Of a stretch of DNA of 29,355 nucleotides, positions 20,646-29,355 are shown in pieces. Below the pieces are notes generated by a model. It did not search any database. It had not been told where the DNA came from and was given only the letters and a program-made list of their open reading frames with translations. The DNA is taken from assembly GCA_000310025.1 (NCBI GenBank), contig FN648754.1, positions 15,883 through 45,237 of the forward strand, written 5' to 3'. A program made the position numbers and the translations under genes. Position 1 is the stretch's first letter. The number at the start of each line of letters is the position of its first letter. Origin of the DNA: Ectocarpus siliculosus (Eukaryota; Sar; Phaeophyceae; Ectocarpales; Ectocarpaceae).

Positions 20646-21209
20646 CTACAGTAGGTCCCCCCAGCAGTTCCTCTCGCCAGAGATGTGCATGATGGAAGAT
20701 TGGAACTGCGCCAACACCATCTTCCACTGCTCTGGACGCTGGGCAGTAGTGTTCGGCAACGACGACACGCACGCTTGAGGATTGAAGATGTCCTGCGCGA
20801 GATAGCTGTGGTCGGTGCATACACTAACACCGGCCCAGAAAAGGTAGTCCAGCGGCTTGCACGTGCTAACGATGGCGAAACCCTCTTTGTCGATTATCGC
20901 CACCCTCATCTGAGAGCCCTTGAAGGTACCGCTGAGGAAGGCGAGCGGCTCGTGGGTCATATCTCCCACGGACACTCCGCGCTCCAGCCCTTCCTGCGGC
21001 ACCTGCGTCAAGAAACTACCCCAATGCTCTTCAGACGCATCGGGAAACATCAGCACAGCAAAACCATCCTTCGGATGTGACAACGCCACCGCATGCGCCA
21101 CCAAATCCTGCCGCGAAGTCCACGCCTCAACCATGCCGGCCGTCCATCCCTCGCTCGTAATAACATGATTCGACCCAATCCTCCTCGTCCGACGTGGTGC
21201 CGACGCCAT
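20646..21209 (-). pseudogene. Gypsy RNase H region
   Basis: Minus frame of 187 codons. VLMFPDASEEHWGSFLTQVP carries the first catalytic Asp; EPLAFLSGTFKGSQMRVAII leads to DKEGFAIVS with the Glu; and VCTDHSYLAQDIFNP has the TDHxxLxxxF block with the next Asp. These are the RNase H landmarks of Ty3/gypsy Pol, which degrades the RNA strand during reverse transcription. The frame is open throughout and ends at 20646 near a run into the tether region, where sequence resumes in another frame. Confidence 0.88.
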
Positions 21210-21217
21210 TTACTCCT

Positions 21218-22021
21218 TCAACAAGGTGCCACCACCTCCGCCAGCCGCGGCAACGATGTCCGCAACCAATTTACCGCTTGCAAAAACTGCATCAGTTCTC
21301 CTGTCGTCTCAGACCTCCGCATGTCGGGCAACCCTTGTAGACGCGCAGGATCGTGGGCCACCTGCCCACCAGAGTATACCTTGCCACACTACCTGATCTT
21401 CGTATCAAACAAAAGACGCTTGTGCACAGCGGCGAAAACACCCTTGTCTTCCACACGCCGAAGTATCTCGCCCAGAGTGTACAGCAGATCAGTCTCGTCG
21501 ATACCCCACCAAACTACGTCATCGATCCAGACCGCGCAGTTCAATCCTCGCAGAATTTCCCTCATCACTGTTCGAAAGTATCCCGTCGCGTTTAGCACCC
21601 CTTGCGGGACGCGTGTTGGCTGGAATAGCCTTTCTGATGTGACGATGGAAATAGTTTCACGCGCTCTCTCCGCTAACGGTATCTGCCAGTACCCATGCAA
21701 CAGATCAAGTTTCCCGAAACATTTCGCGCCCTGGAAGATGGACATCTGCGCCTCCTGGTTGGGCATTATGTTTGGCACCTTTTACCATTGCAGATTCGCG
21801 CGTGAGTAGTCACTTACAAGACTATCACCCACACGGCCTGGCTTGGACCTCGCCATGGCCGGGCTCGCCCTCGCCGCCTGAAAATTCTTCATAACCATAC
21901 CCATGGCAACCAGAGCCGCCATACGTCCTGCCAGCCACGTAGCTTTTGTGGGGGAGTAAACACGCGCCTTGGCCTCGACGGGTTGCACGCCATGCTTGAG
22001 AGTCACCTTCAGTGGCTCCAC
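21218..22021 (-). pseudogene. Gypsy reverse transcriptase, two in-frame stops
   Basis: One minus-strand frame runs from 22021 to 21218. The N-terminal linker MEPLKVTLKHGVQPVEAKAR and the VSDYSRANLQW block end at a TAA (21782-21784), then VPNIMPNQEAQ and GKLDLLHGYWQIPL follow in the same frame. Next come TRVPQGVLNATGYF and CAVWIDDVVWWG. The catalytic box of the family is [FY]xDD, and here it is WIDD, keeping both Asp residues. A second stop, TAG (21389-21391), follows LFDTKIR, after which CGKVYSGGQVAHDPARLQGL and ETTGELMQFLQAVNWLRTSL continue in frame. Stop contexts suggest CAA to TAA and TGG to TAG. A frameshift near 21220 precedes RNase H. Confidence 0.92.
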
Positions 22022-22399
22022 CTTCGCCTGAGGGTCCTCTCAGAGTACCCGACGAAACGCGCCAAACCGCCTTCCAAGGATCTCTTGCAGACGTGTCACA
22101 CCCGCCGACAAGCCGTTTCCCGCGGCCTGTTGAACCACGTGATCCAGAGCCCCCTTGCGCTGGACCCCTTCTTTTTCTGGGGCCATACACGTGTTGGGCC
22201 CTCGAGACAACGCCCGAGCCACCGCTTCATCATGAACGTCCATCGCTTCATCTTCGTTGTTATACCGCAGCGTCTCTACCGCCACAGCAACACGCCAGCA
22301 TTCATGGAACGCCGGGTTCTCCATCCCCTTTACGGAGGCGATAGCCTTTTGCCGCGCGTGAGCGGCAAGACTGCCGTGTACGTCTATCCCCAACGTCGT

Positions 22400-22720
22400 C
22401 AGGGTTGCTTCTCCAAGGAGGATCGTGTCGTCCTCACCAGGCATGACAGAAAAATGGAATGGCTCCAACACCAACGGATCTCACTCCGTGTGCAACGGCA
22501 ACCGCAACGGATATGTATTTTTGGTTGTAGGCACTAAACTGCCGTCTGCCATCCGGACATAATGCGCACCCTCCACACATGAGTGATCGCAAGCTTGCGA
22601 ACGACGTGCTCAGACATTGACGTCGGCGGATCTGACACAGAGTCCAGCACCGCCCGCGCCGGGCACACCGTAGACTCAAATGCCTCCGGGGCAGACAAAA
22701 CAGCCAAACACCACAGTACC
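22400..22720 (-). pseudogene. Gypsy aspartic protease region
   Basis: Minus strand. AVLDSVSDPPTSMSEHVVRK (about 22661-22602) occupies the place of the protease active site. Retropepsins have D-[ST]-G, and here the third position is Val (DSV), a change expected to abolish activity. A short way downstream, in another frame, GEDDTILLGEATLTTLGIDV (about 22440-22381) matches the C-terminal ILLGxxxLxxLGID block. A frameshift therefore separates the two halves. The enzyme would cleave the Gag-Pol polyprotein. Confidence 0.72.
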
Positions 22721-22885
22721 AGTGCGATCCACGTCGACTCCTTTGTTGTGCAGGTTCGCGACGCCACCCATGGTCTGGGACCGCCACGCTGGAACTGTCG
22801 TAGCGTCAGGCGACGCAGTGGTTCCTTGAACGTGAACAGGCGGCGGGGGAAGTGACGCTGCCACACCATCGCCCTCACCTTGCTT

Positions 22886-23170
22886 CTACTCCTCCGAAAA
22901 AGCAGCCCTACCTTGGACGATTGATCCCGGCTGCTGCCCTGCTCGCTGCTGACCCGCCTGCTGCTGCTGACGAGGTCGCCCTGGTGACTTTCCAGACGCT
23001 GCTGCCGCCGGCGCAGGCTTGGCCCCAGAATTCTCAGACGAGGCCTTCTTACAGTCTCGAGCGAAATGGCCTGGCTTGTCGCATATCCAGCAATTCCCCC
23101 AAAGAGCCGGACTTGCCACCTCGCCCACCCCCGGAACGCTGTCCCTTTGGCTTATCAGACGCGCCACCAC
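22886..23170 (-). pseudogene. Gypsy gag, CCHC zinc knuckle
   Basis: The 94-codon minus frame contains CWICDKPGHFARDCKK, an exact C-x2-C-x4-H-x4-C zinc knuckle, which binds RNA in retroelement nucleocapsids. It is followed by a low-complexity Ala/Pro/Gln stretch (PGRPRQQQQAGQQRAGQQPG). The first residue listed is at a non-ATG codon, so the frame is part of a longer gag. A stop (TGA-side end at 22886) separates it from the protease region. Confidence 0.88.
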
Positions 23171-23351
23171 GAGTCACCTTGTCGGACTTCTCCCCCGCAG
23201 CACGACCTCCGCGACGAGCTTTATGCTCCACGTCGACCTTCTCTACCTTCTTCCAATAAGTTGCCTCCTTGACCCATGACAGCTAACACACACCCAGGAT
23301 CCTTCTTCCAGTTTCCTTGGAGCTCCAGAGAGCTCTCCACGTTTGTCTTAA

Positions 23352-23890
23352 TTATGGAGGCGAAAGACCTTTCACCAGAGCCTTGCTGACTACGCCCGCC
23401 GATTCCTCGAGCCATTCGTCGGCGGCGGCGCCGTACAGCCGCGTCACGTTCGGGTGCTCTGCCTGGTAGTATTCCAACGCGCTATGAACAGCATAAACTC
23501 GTTCGAGAACAGAAGCGCCCGGCTTCATGGTAGCCGCCTGGGTCACACCCGCCTTCGCCTCGGCTGGCTCAACCCAAGCCTCTCACGAAATTTCGGCGTT
23601 GAGCGACAGACCTTGCAGCAGATCTGCCTCCGTCAGGTTTTTCTTGCCTTTGTATACGAAAGATAAGCATTTGCGGATGTGCACCAGCAGCAACTCGGAT
23701 ATCGCTGTAGGCTTCATTTGCACCACCGACCTTCGTTGCCGCGCGCCACCACGCGCTTGTATTCAGCGTACCGAAGCAGAAACCGCCTCGATGCGGCAGC
23801 GGACAGCGTCTTCCAATATTGGGGCGGCTTCTGGGTGGAGCCGAGCACCACCTCGCTCACACTCACCCGAGTGGGACTCGCGTCACCATC
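23352..23890 (-). pseudogene. Gypsy gag, capsid-like region
   Basis: Two separated minus-strand pieces. The upstream one (about 23890-23714) contains PPQYWKTLSAAASRRFLLRY and AEYKRVVARGNEG, a pattern of Trp followed by RxFLxxYxxYKR seen at the start of gag in this element group. It ends at a TGA at 23714-23716. The other (23546-23352) contains ASVLERVYAVHSALEYYQAE and AADEWLEESAGVVSKALVKG. The frame changes between them. Gag would form the virus-like particle that packages the RNA. Assignment rests on position upstream of the zinc knuckle plus general resemblance. Confidence 0.6.
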
Positions 23891-24478
23891 CGCGGCTCTG
23901 CCGCCGTGTCACTTCTGCCTCGCCCTGCCATCTCTTGACCGCTTGTCTTGAACAGGACGTTTTTGTTTGTCGTTGCAGCTCACCTCGCCACAACCGCAGC
24001 AGACTTTCACACCGACTCGATGCGAGGAACGTACTGCATGCTACTGCCGTACACAGCTTGACACCTCCGACCGATTTTCGAAGAGACCGTCCGACTATCA
24101 AGTTAATGTGGAACCCTCGTCCAATGGAGGGAGTTTTGTTTGTGCTCTGAGGAGCCCTACTGCAGTGATAGTTTCCCAAAGTCAGACATGCAAGACCGTT
24201 GGTTGACACACCACACAGCTCTTCATTATTCAGGACTGACACACGTGAACCGACACATACTCCTCGTTTAGAACCAATCATATATGTACACATAAGATTT
24301 CGTTACTTTTCATTCTTCGGCGTTTCTTTCCCTCGCGGCAGCGAGTCTTTTCTCGCGGTTCCTTCTCAGGGGCATGCAGGAGGCTCGTCGGTACATTATG
24401 GCCCGTGCCCGGAGCTTGGTAGGCCCCCGTGGCGCGTGTGGTTGACGGCCAAAGTTGGGAAAACTGGCTCAAAAACCC
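23891..24478. other. Stretch upstream of the gypsy coding region
   Basis: No gene recognised. This should include the 5' leader and perhaps the 5' LTR of the gypsy element, but no TG...CA terminal repeat could be matched to the sequence beyond the integrase. A 136-codon minus frame here (23883-24293) has no known motif. Confidence 0.4.
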
Positions 24479-25000
24479 GGGGACGCGTTCCACGCTGACA
24501 AAGCCTGGCGAACCAACTCTGAAACCTATCAAACCCATCAAATAGGACGGTTTGAAATATATGCCTGTTTCTTCTCCACTTTCGTTCGTTTGTTCATTCA
24601 TTCATTCGATGATTCATGGCTGTGATTCTTCGTGTCATCGCATTGTCCAACACCAGTACCTACGTTTACTACACTTGGCAGCGGGCCAAGTGTAGATGAG
24701 TCTGAGAGCATGCATCCAGCCGCAGTGGTGAACATTTCCCATTCGTGGTGTTGTTTCGGCTTCAAATTCGGTTCTCATCGGAAATCTGCCATCATCAATC
24801 AAAGACATCATAGAAGTCTGAGTTTTCGCTGCCAAAATATTGTCCGCTCGAGCTGGCTCCAATGTAGAACAACAACGTGCCCGATGTTTTGTGCGGAAAT
24901 ACAAGCGTTGTAAGACACACAGCAGTCTCTCTCCGGGCAATGCGAATGTGGTCTTGCGTCACCTGAGGGAGGGTAGACACCCACATCCCGAAGGGACGAA
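24479..25000. repeat. Tandem repeat of about 527 bp, copy 1 (empty site)
   Basis: Begins GGGGACGCGTTCCACGCTGA at about 24479. The same block recurs at 25006, an offset of 527 bp, and similarity continues to the end of the unit (CCCGAAGGGA). Identity is about 85-90 percent by eye. It contains the uninterrupted sequence GTTCTCATC-GGAAATCTGCC at 24771-24790, which is the pre-insertion form of the site used by the DNA transposon in copy 2. It holds CATT/ATTC short repeats near 24589-24608. No coding function recognised. Confidence 0.9.
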
Positions 25001-25005
25001 ACCCC

Positions 25006-25305
25006 GGGGACGCGTTCCACGCTGACAAAGCCTGGCAAACCAATTCTGAAACCTATCAAACCCATCAAGTACGACGGTTTGAATTGTTTGTCTCTTGCTT
25101 GTCCACTTTCGTTCGTTCATTCATTCATTCGATGATTCATGGCTGTGACTCTTCGTGTCATCGCATTGTCCAACAACAGTACCTACGCTTACAACACTTG
25201 GCAGCGGGCCAAGTGTAGACAAGTCTGAGAGCATTGATCCAGCCGCAGTGTTGAACATGTCCCATTTGTGGTGGTGTTGTCTCGGCTTTAAATTTGGTTC
25301 TCATC
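25006..25305. repeat. Tandem repeat of about 527 bp, copy 2, left part
   Basis: Matches copy 1 from GGGGACGCGTTCCAC to GGTTCTCATC, where it is interrupted by the DNA transposon. The rest of the copy resumes at 27101. The last nine bases, GTTCTCATC (25297-25305), are the left target-site duplication. Confidence 0.92.
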
Positions 25306-25346
25306 AAGGGCGCCCAAAAAAATTTTTTCCAACACCTACCCGACAA
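25306..25346 (+). repeat. Left terminal inverted repeat (41 bp)
   Basis: Pairs with the reverse complement of 27060-27100 at 33 of 41 positions without gaps. Mismatches cluster at positions 17-26, inside an A/T run. Exactly abuts the left target-site duplication. Confidence 0.9.
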
Positions 25347-25544
25347 AACGTTTTTTGAGACCTCTCCGGGGGGGGAAGGGGGTACGAAGGCCCATCCCCC
25401 CCCCCCCGACGCCATACAATATCCTATATAAACACGCTCATACTAAATCCTATATATAAGGGGGGCACATTTCATGCACGGGGGTAGTGGCAACCCACGT
25501 AGCCCCTGTGCGTGCACCGCAGCAACGGTACCGTCCGTAGAAGA

Positions 25545-25560
25545 GGAGAGAGAGAGAGAG
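25545..25560 (+). repeat. GA dinucleotide microsatellite
   Basis: A GAGAGAGAGAGAGAG run 20 bases before the ATG of the zinc-finger ORF, within its probable 5' untranslated region. Confidence 0.85.
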
Positions 25561-25579
25561 CCTGGGAGGAGTGGTCACA

Positions 25580-26365
25580 ATGAGCATAGTCTCCTTCGGG
25601 AGGGGATACCTGTCAACGACTCCCTTCGACAAGACGGCTTGGCTAAACCGCGTTTGCCGAGAGCGAGCAGATGAGCAGATGGCTCGGAGTTCGTGTGCCG
25701 CTGTGGATACAACTTCGGCGACGGTTCAGGAGTGGACAAGCGCACCGCCGGGCAGCATGAGACTTCGTAACAGCACGAAGAGTGAAGTGCAAGAAGTGGG
25801 TTGTCGAAGCAAACACGGAAAGGCTGCGCCTCAGATACACTCCACCTGTTCTCTCGCGCCCAAGTTGGACTCGCGATCACGTCGCGTTGCTTTAGGCCTG
25901 AAAGCGTTGTTGAAGTCCACGTCATCTACACCTTGCACCAACGCAACCCTGAAGTGCTTGTTTTGCAGCCCTGACAGGTGGGTGTGGAAGTACTCAATGT
26001 CCCACCACGTAGAAAGCGAGCATGCGACTTCGCTGGCGCTGAACGAGGCAGATCCCAACACTGAGAAGTTCACAAGGAGCTTTGCCGTAGGCGAGGCTGA
26101 GAAGGCGGCAGTGTTGGGAAAGGTAAAGGGCAAGGGTACGCCTGTCAGAGCCCCCGTCGCACGCCGAACGGTCCCACACCAGAAGAGTACGGCTAGCAAA
26201 GCCCCCGTAGTGCGTCGTAAGGTCTCGTCGGGGGCGGTGGGGGTTGATAGTACAGATGAGTCGCTCTCAGACGAGTCACTCTCAGACGAGTCGTCAGCGG
26301 AGAAGGGGGACTCGGTTGAGGACGAGAGCTCCTCGTCGGAGGAGAAAGAGGAGGAGGAGGGGTAG
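25580..26365 (+). CDS. Transposon-borne zinc-finger protein with acidic tail
   Basis: An intact 261-codon ORF, taking the ATG at 25580; the frame is also open a little further upstream from a GTG. A single C2H2-like finger lies at residues 126-148: KCLFCSPDRWVWKYSMSHHV and then ESEH, that is C-x2-C-x12-H-x5-H, with WxWKY between the pairs. Residues about 160-210 are basic and Ala/Val/Thr-rich. The tail from about residue 225 is Ser/Asp/Glu-rich, starting with a 15-bp tandem repeat (DESLSDESLSDESS) and ending EEKEEEEG; it holds several casein-kinase-2-type sites. The layout (one DNA- or RNA-binding finger, basic linker, acidic tail) suggests a chromatin or transposition accessory protein, or a captured host gene fragment. 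I recognise no transposase motif. It is the best-preserved reading frame in the window. Confidence 0.65.
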   Translation: MSIVSFGRGYLSTTPFDKTAWLNRVCRERADEQMARSSCAAVDTTSATVQEWTSAPPGSMRLRNSTKSEVQEVGCRSKHGKAAPQIHSTCSLAPKLDSRSRRVALGLKALLKSTSSTPCTNATLKCLFCSPDRWVWKYSMSHHVESEHATSLALNEADPNTEKFTRSFAVGEAEKAAVLGKVKGKGTPVRAPVARRTVPHQKSTASKAPVVRRKVSSGAVGVDSTDESLSDESLSDESSAEKGDSVEDESSSSEEKEEEEG

Positions 26366-26450
26366 GGGGAGGGGGGGGTGGAGGGGAGGGAGGAGGAAGA
26401 GCAGGGGGAGGGTAGGGGGGGGGTGAGGGGGGACGCGGAGGGCGGAAACG
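26341..26450 (+). repeat. G-rich polypurine tract, possible G-quadruplex
   Basis: About 110 bases with very few pyrimidines and many runs of three or more G (for example GGGGGAGGGGGGGGTGGAGG), covering the last codons of the zinc-finger ORF and its 3' flank. On the coding strand it meets the usual four-G-run pattern for G-quadruplex formation many times over. On the complementary strand it gives a spurious proline-rich frame. Confidence 0.85.
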
Positions 26451-27059
26451 GCGGTATATTTTAGTCTTGTTGAGGGAGGTGGAGGGGCCTGGGGGAGTGA
26501 ATAAGTACTTGAACGCACGGTAATTGCAATTGTGGACGGGTGTTGCACGTGGTGAAGGTGATGCTACTGCCGTAGGCTCATCGGCAGCCCCTCCTCGGTA
26601 TGTTGCCGCATTGAGTATGCTTGGATTCCACGGCTTGGTTCTGGCGTATCGTGTGCTATTTTGCATTATTATTCGCCCGAGGTCAAATGTCGCAGACTTG
26701 TCGCAGAAGCATTGAAAAGTTCGAAGATACTTCTAGCTTGAGGGGTGTCCCCAAGCACTGTACTCCCAAAACTTGAAAACCAGCTAGAAGTTAGTAGCCC
26801 ATCCAACCTGTAGCCCATCACCAAGTTGCCATCACAGCTATTTATAATAAGTAGCAATCTTCCAGCGCCGAATGTACACACCATTAATTATCGCAAACCT
26901 ATCCAACAACTACGTCGTAGCAAGGTCCTTGTGCACTTCTGCGTGCGGTAAACACCAGCACACGAAAGCATAAGCAATGGAGAGGGAGAAAGCTAACAAA
27001 GCCTCTACAAAAAATGTACCACGAAAAAATAACTTTTTCGTCCGGGGGGGGTGGGGGGG

Positions 27060-27100
27060 TTGTCGGGTAGGTGTGCCGGAAGACTTTTTTGTGCGCCCTT
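27060..27100 (-). repeat. Right terminal inverted repeat (41 bp)
   Basis: Reverse complement starts AAGGGCGCACAAAAAAG and ends CTACCCGACAA. A G-rich tract (27041-27059) lies just inside it. Exactly abuts the right target-site duplication. Confidence 0.9.
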
Positions 27101-27240
27101 GTTCTCATCGGAAATCTGCCATCATCAATGTAGAGTAACTGCGCGATGTTTTGTGCAGAAATACATGCGTTGTAAGACACATAATGCGCATGTGGTCTTG
27201 CGTCACCTGAGGGAGGGTAGACACCCACGTCCCGAAGGGA
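27101..27240. repeat. Tandem repeat of about 527 bp, copy 2, right part
   Basis: Resumes with GTTCTCATC (27101-27109, the right target-site duplication) followed by GGAAATCTGCCATCATCAAT as in copy 1. It lacks about 63 bp present in copy 1 between two CAAT words, which looks like a deletion at microhomology, and a further 18 bp or so. It ends at CCCGAAGGGA (27231-27240). Confidence 0.9.
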
Positions 27241-29355
27241 GACTTTGTAGTCTATACGACTATACGACCTTGTAAACTGCCGCAATAGTTCTGTGTCCTA
27301 CTTTTTCTACAGGTTGTCGGTTCAGATGAGCAAAGGAAATAAATAGCACGCCCGGCGGGACGCGGGGCATTTGGTCACCCGCCGCTACGTCAGGCTGCCA
27401 CCCCAGAGCGGCAATTGCCCACCACGTGGTCTGTGATCTGCGCTATTGTGCGTGCTCCGCACGCGCCCACTTCTGTCACAACCAGCGCTTCAATTTCATC
27501 ATTCATATCAAGTTCATCATCAGCTAACTGTGTTAGCAACTTTCTCTGTCACGAACACGCCACAGCAACAGCAGCAGCAGCAGCGAGTTGCTCACCGGCA
27601 CACTAGACCTCGTCGGGGAAGCGGATCGAACGCGTGCGCGGCACCCTGTCAGATGGACCTGATCGACAAGGAACGACAAGGGAGAACTCCTTCTCTATAT
27701 ATACTCCCTTACACAAACAATTACTGCCATGTATCGACAACAGCACAGCACAGCAGGAGGTAGTTGGATCATCAGTTCAGCTACAGATCCATCCATCCGC
27801 GGTTGCCTAGAGATCTCTCTCTCTGATCTGCCCTTCCTCTGCCAACCACCTCCGGCCCTCCGACTAAGTTGGCTGGTGTGTGGACATGCCTATTGTTCGC
27901 CGTGTGCCTGCCTGCTTTGTGGGCATCTATGTTCTGGTGTCGTTTTCTCCTCCGCCGGGTCTCCTGTCCATTGGTTGCACTTAACCTCAACCTTCAACAT
28001 GAACAACCCCCTGTTTTTTTTTTTGCTATTGTTTTTTTCTTTTTTCCTCTCCTACATAATTTTTCATTCAAACTTTATCTTCAGGAATTTCTGGAGATTG
28101 AAGTACATATCAAACTATCAGCCCTGCCTGTTTCTTCTCCCCTGAAAATATGTTTGTCATCGCGAATAGGTCAGGAAACATTTTTCAATAGTCTACTCAC
28201 CCACCGTCGCACCTCTCTCGTCATTCCTCTGGCTCGGCAACAGCAAGATTCCACCCAGATCCCGAAACCATACGTTTCCAGGTACGGTCTCAACACGCTG
28301 ACGATTGGCGAGCATGATGCCTGGCCTAGAGCAGCAGTCAGCTATTGTAGACTAAATAGATAACCCGTTGTAGTGAGGTTGGCTACTTTTCGCTCGGATG
28401 TCAGAGGATTCTTTTCGGAAGATGTTTTTAATGGCCTTGAATGGAGTTACGACAGAGGGATCGACGACGCTACTATAAAAATAATACAGTATACTCACTC
28501 CAGCTGGGTCACTGCCCACGATGACGATCGGTGTTGTCACTTACAGCAGCAAGCTGTGCAAAGGAACGAGCGTAATTTTTCCGAAAGGTTCGCGTGCAAC
28601 TGACTCTCAAAGTCAAATCAATTCCTACCAAGGCGATCGGACAACGACCAAATGAAAAATATGCGTTGAGTGTGTTGGGTTGTTGGGTCGGTTGGCAGTA
28701 TTGTCTCATGGTTTCTTCCGAAACAAGGCGACAAAAGTGAACTATGGTATAGTTGTTGCTATGTTCACTATTCTACATATAATGCGTGACAATGCTGGGA
28801 GAAAAACGCTGGGGGGAGAAGTATCCTTCTCTGTTACTGCTATTGTTGTTGTCGTTGTTGGTGAAGAGCAATCTTGATGTTGACGGAGGTTTTAAACAAA
28901 CGCAAGTGGACCACAATGTTGTTGACAACAGACACACAAGACAAGTCGAGAGGCATCGCGAAGAACAGCAATCGTTGATTCTCGCACAGGGCAGCAGTGG
29001 AGGCTGCTCAAAACATACATTTAACGCGTCTACTTCCACAGGCCTTGTTTGAAATCAAGATTAACATTCACAATATGATAGATTCAATTGAAAAGAGCCA
29101 AAACGGAAGGCGCTCAAATAAGGTCAGCTTTGAGGGTTAGGTTAGGCATTCCATTGTCACCAGTAGAGGACATCATGAACAGGCGTCTTGCGTGCTGGCA
29201 CGTTTAGGTTTGCTACTAGAGCTGAAACAGCGAAGGTCGCAGCAGCCTCTGAAAACAGTCCGAAATCTGCGCCGGAACCAAGCGGCATCCAACATTTGTC
29301 ACAGCCATGCTCGCCGCCACCGATTCCAATCTCCTTGAACTAAGGGGTTTACCGT
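27241..29355. other. Anonymous right-hand stretch, no recognised gene
   Basis: No gene recognised in 2.1 kb. It holds a CAG microsatellite at about 27563-27584 inside an open frame (27446-27763, Gln run), a TCTCTCTC patch near 27813, pyrimidine-rich tracts at 28013-28055 that could be an intron polypyrimidine tract (CTTCAG at 28079-28084), and a weak 86-codon plus frame from the ATG at 28792 with a Leu-rich segment near its N-terminus (YPSLLLLLLLSLLV) that comes largely from TTG/CTG repeats. None of these has enough support to be called a gene. Confidence 0.4.

Larger units (their letters stand above)
19595..23890 (-). mobile_element. Ty3/gypsy LTR retrotransposon, coding region, decayed
   Basis: Minus-strand element with the order gag, zinc knuckle, protease, reverse transcriptase, RNase H, integrase; integrase after RNase H is diagnostic of Ty3/gypsy. 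Every domain is broken by stops or frameshifts, and several catalytic residues are substituted (see domain entries). The blocks around the reverse transcriptase (for example ETTGELMQFLQAVNWL) resemble gypsy elements I know from stramenopiles such as oomycetes and brown algae. I could not find matching LTRs at the two ends, so the limits are those of coding similarity only. Long terminal repeats may have diverged, been deleted or been replaced by later insertions. Confidence 0.92.
25306..27100 (+). mobile_element. DNA transposon with TIRs and 9-bp target duplication
   Basis: A 1,795-bp insertion splitting copy 2 of the 527-bp repeat. Terminal inverted repeats of 41 bp match at 33 positions: both ends begin AAGGGCGC(C/A)CAAAAAA and end CACCTACCCGACAA. 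A perfect 9-bp target-site duplication GTTCTCATC lies at 25297-25305 and 27101-27109, and the empty site is preserved in copy 1. A 9-bp duplication with G-rich ends is typical of Mutator-like elements (usual range 8-11 bp), but no MULE transposase is encoded, so the superfamily is a suggestion. The only substantial ORF is the zinc-finger protein at 25580-26365. The element is probably non-autonomous, mobilised by a transposase made elsewhere. Confidence 0.9.

Noticed and set aside
19100-24480. Possible LTR pair for the gypsy element
   Set aside because: Comparing 19140-19500 with 24150-24500 by eye gave no shared block, and no TG...CA ends could be paired.
24589-24608. Regular short repeats as a possible CRISPR array
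   Set aside because: They are a simple CATT/ATTC microsatellite with no spacers; a CRISPR array is not expected in nuclear DNA of this type.
26193-26666. 157-codon proline-rich minus frame
   Set aside because: It is the complement of the G-rich tract and the zinc-finger ORF's 3' end; Pro codons come from C runs.
28352-28540. Minus-strand frame with IVIVGSDPAGVS, resembling a dinucleotide-binding GxGxxG motif
   Set aside because: The frame is only 62 codons, the middle Gly of the motif is Asp, and nothing around it supports an oxidoreductase.

Overview
The window reads as nuclear DNA of a eukaryote packed with decayed transposable elements, with no clearly intact host gene. Support comes from GT-AG introns, a Helitron, a Ty3/gypsy LTR retrotransposon, a LINE fragment, a cut-and-paste DNA transposon with terminal inverted repeats, homopolymer and microsatellite tracts, and many degenerate tandem repeats. 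The Ty3/gypsy protein blocks and the intron-split Helitron resemble elements I know from stramenopiles. My best guess is a brown alga or a relative, but this is inference and not proven by any host gene here.

Layout. 1-7100: mostly anonymous sequence with degenerate repeats (about 715-870, 3340-3545, 5035-6185) and one copy of a dispersed repeat (4114-4440). 7116-11559, plus strand: the Rep half of a Helitron, reconstructable as nine exon blocks. Its three rolling-circle motifs (FLTVT, the HUH block PHSH, and a Tyr-x3-Tyr pair) lie in different exons and it carries several disabling mutations. 11850-12430: a 417-bp tandem repeat. 12868-13783: two more copies of the dispersed repeat, in the opposite orientation to the first. 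13990-14330: an array of CAAGGT/ACCTTG words with a period of about 162 bp. 14976-15560: degenerate repeats. 16163-17068, minus strand: a frameshifted unknown gene with an acidic tail. 17450-18469, minus strand: the 3' part of a LINE ORF2. 18827-18913: four CCGGCACT words forming two hairpins.

19595-23890, minus strand: a dead Ty3/gypsy element with gag, zinc knuckle, protease, reverse transcriptase, RNase H and integrase in the usual order, broken by stops and frameshifts and with catalytic residues replaced. 24479-27240: a tandem pair of repeats about 527 bp apart. The second copy was split by a 1,795-bp DNA transposon (25306-27100) with 41-bp terminal inverted repeats and a perfect 9-bp target-site duplication. 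The first copy preserves the empty site, so the insertion is defined to the base. This element carries one intact ORF (261 codons) encoding a C2H2-like zinc finger and a Ser/Asp/Glu-rich acidic tail, followed by a long G-rich purine tract. 27245-29355 holds no gene I recognise.

The genes do not form a pathway. The window is a nest of mobile elements and their remains. The most interesting object is the transposon at 25306-27100. Next is the exon structure of the Helitron, where an intron falls between the two presumed catalytic tyrosines.
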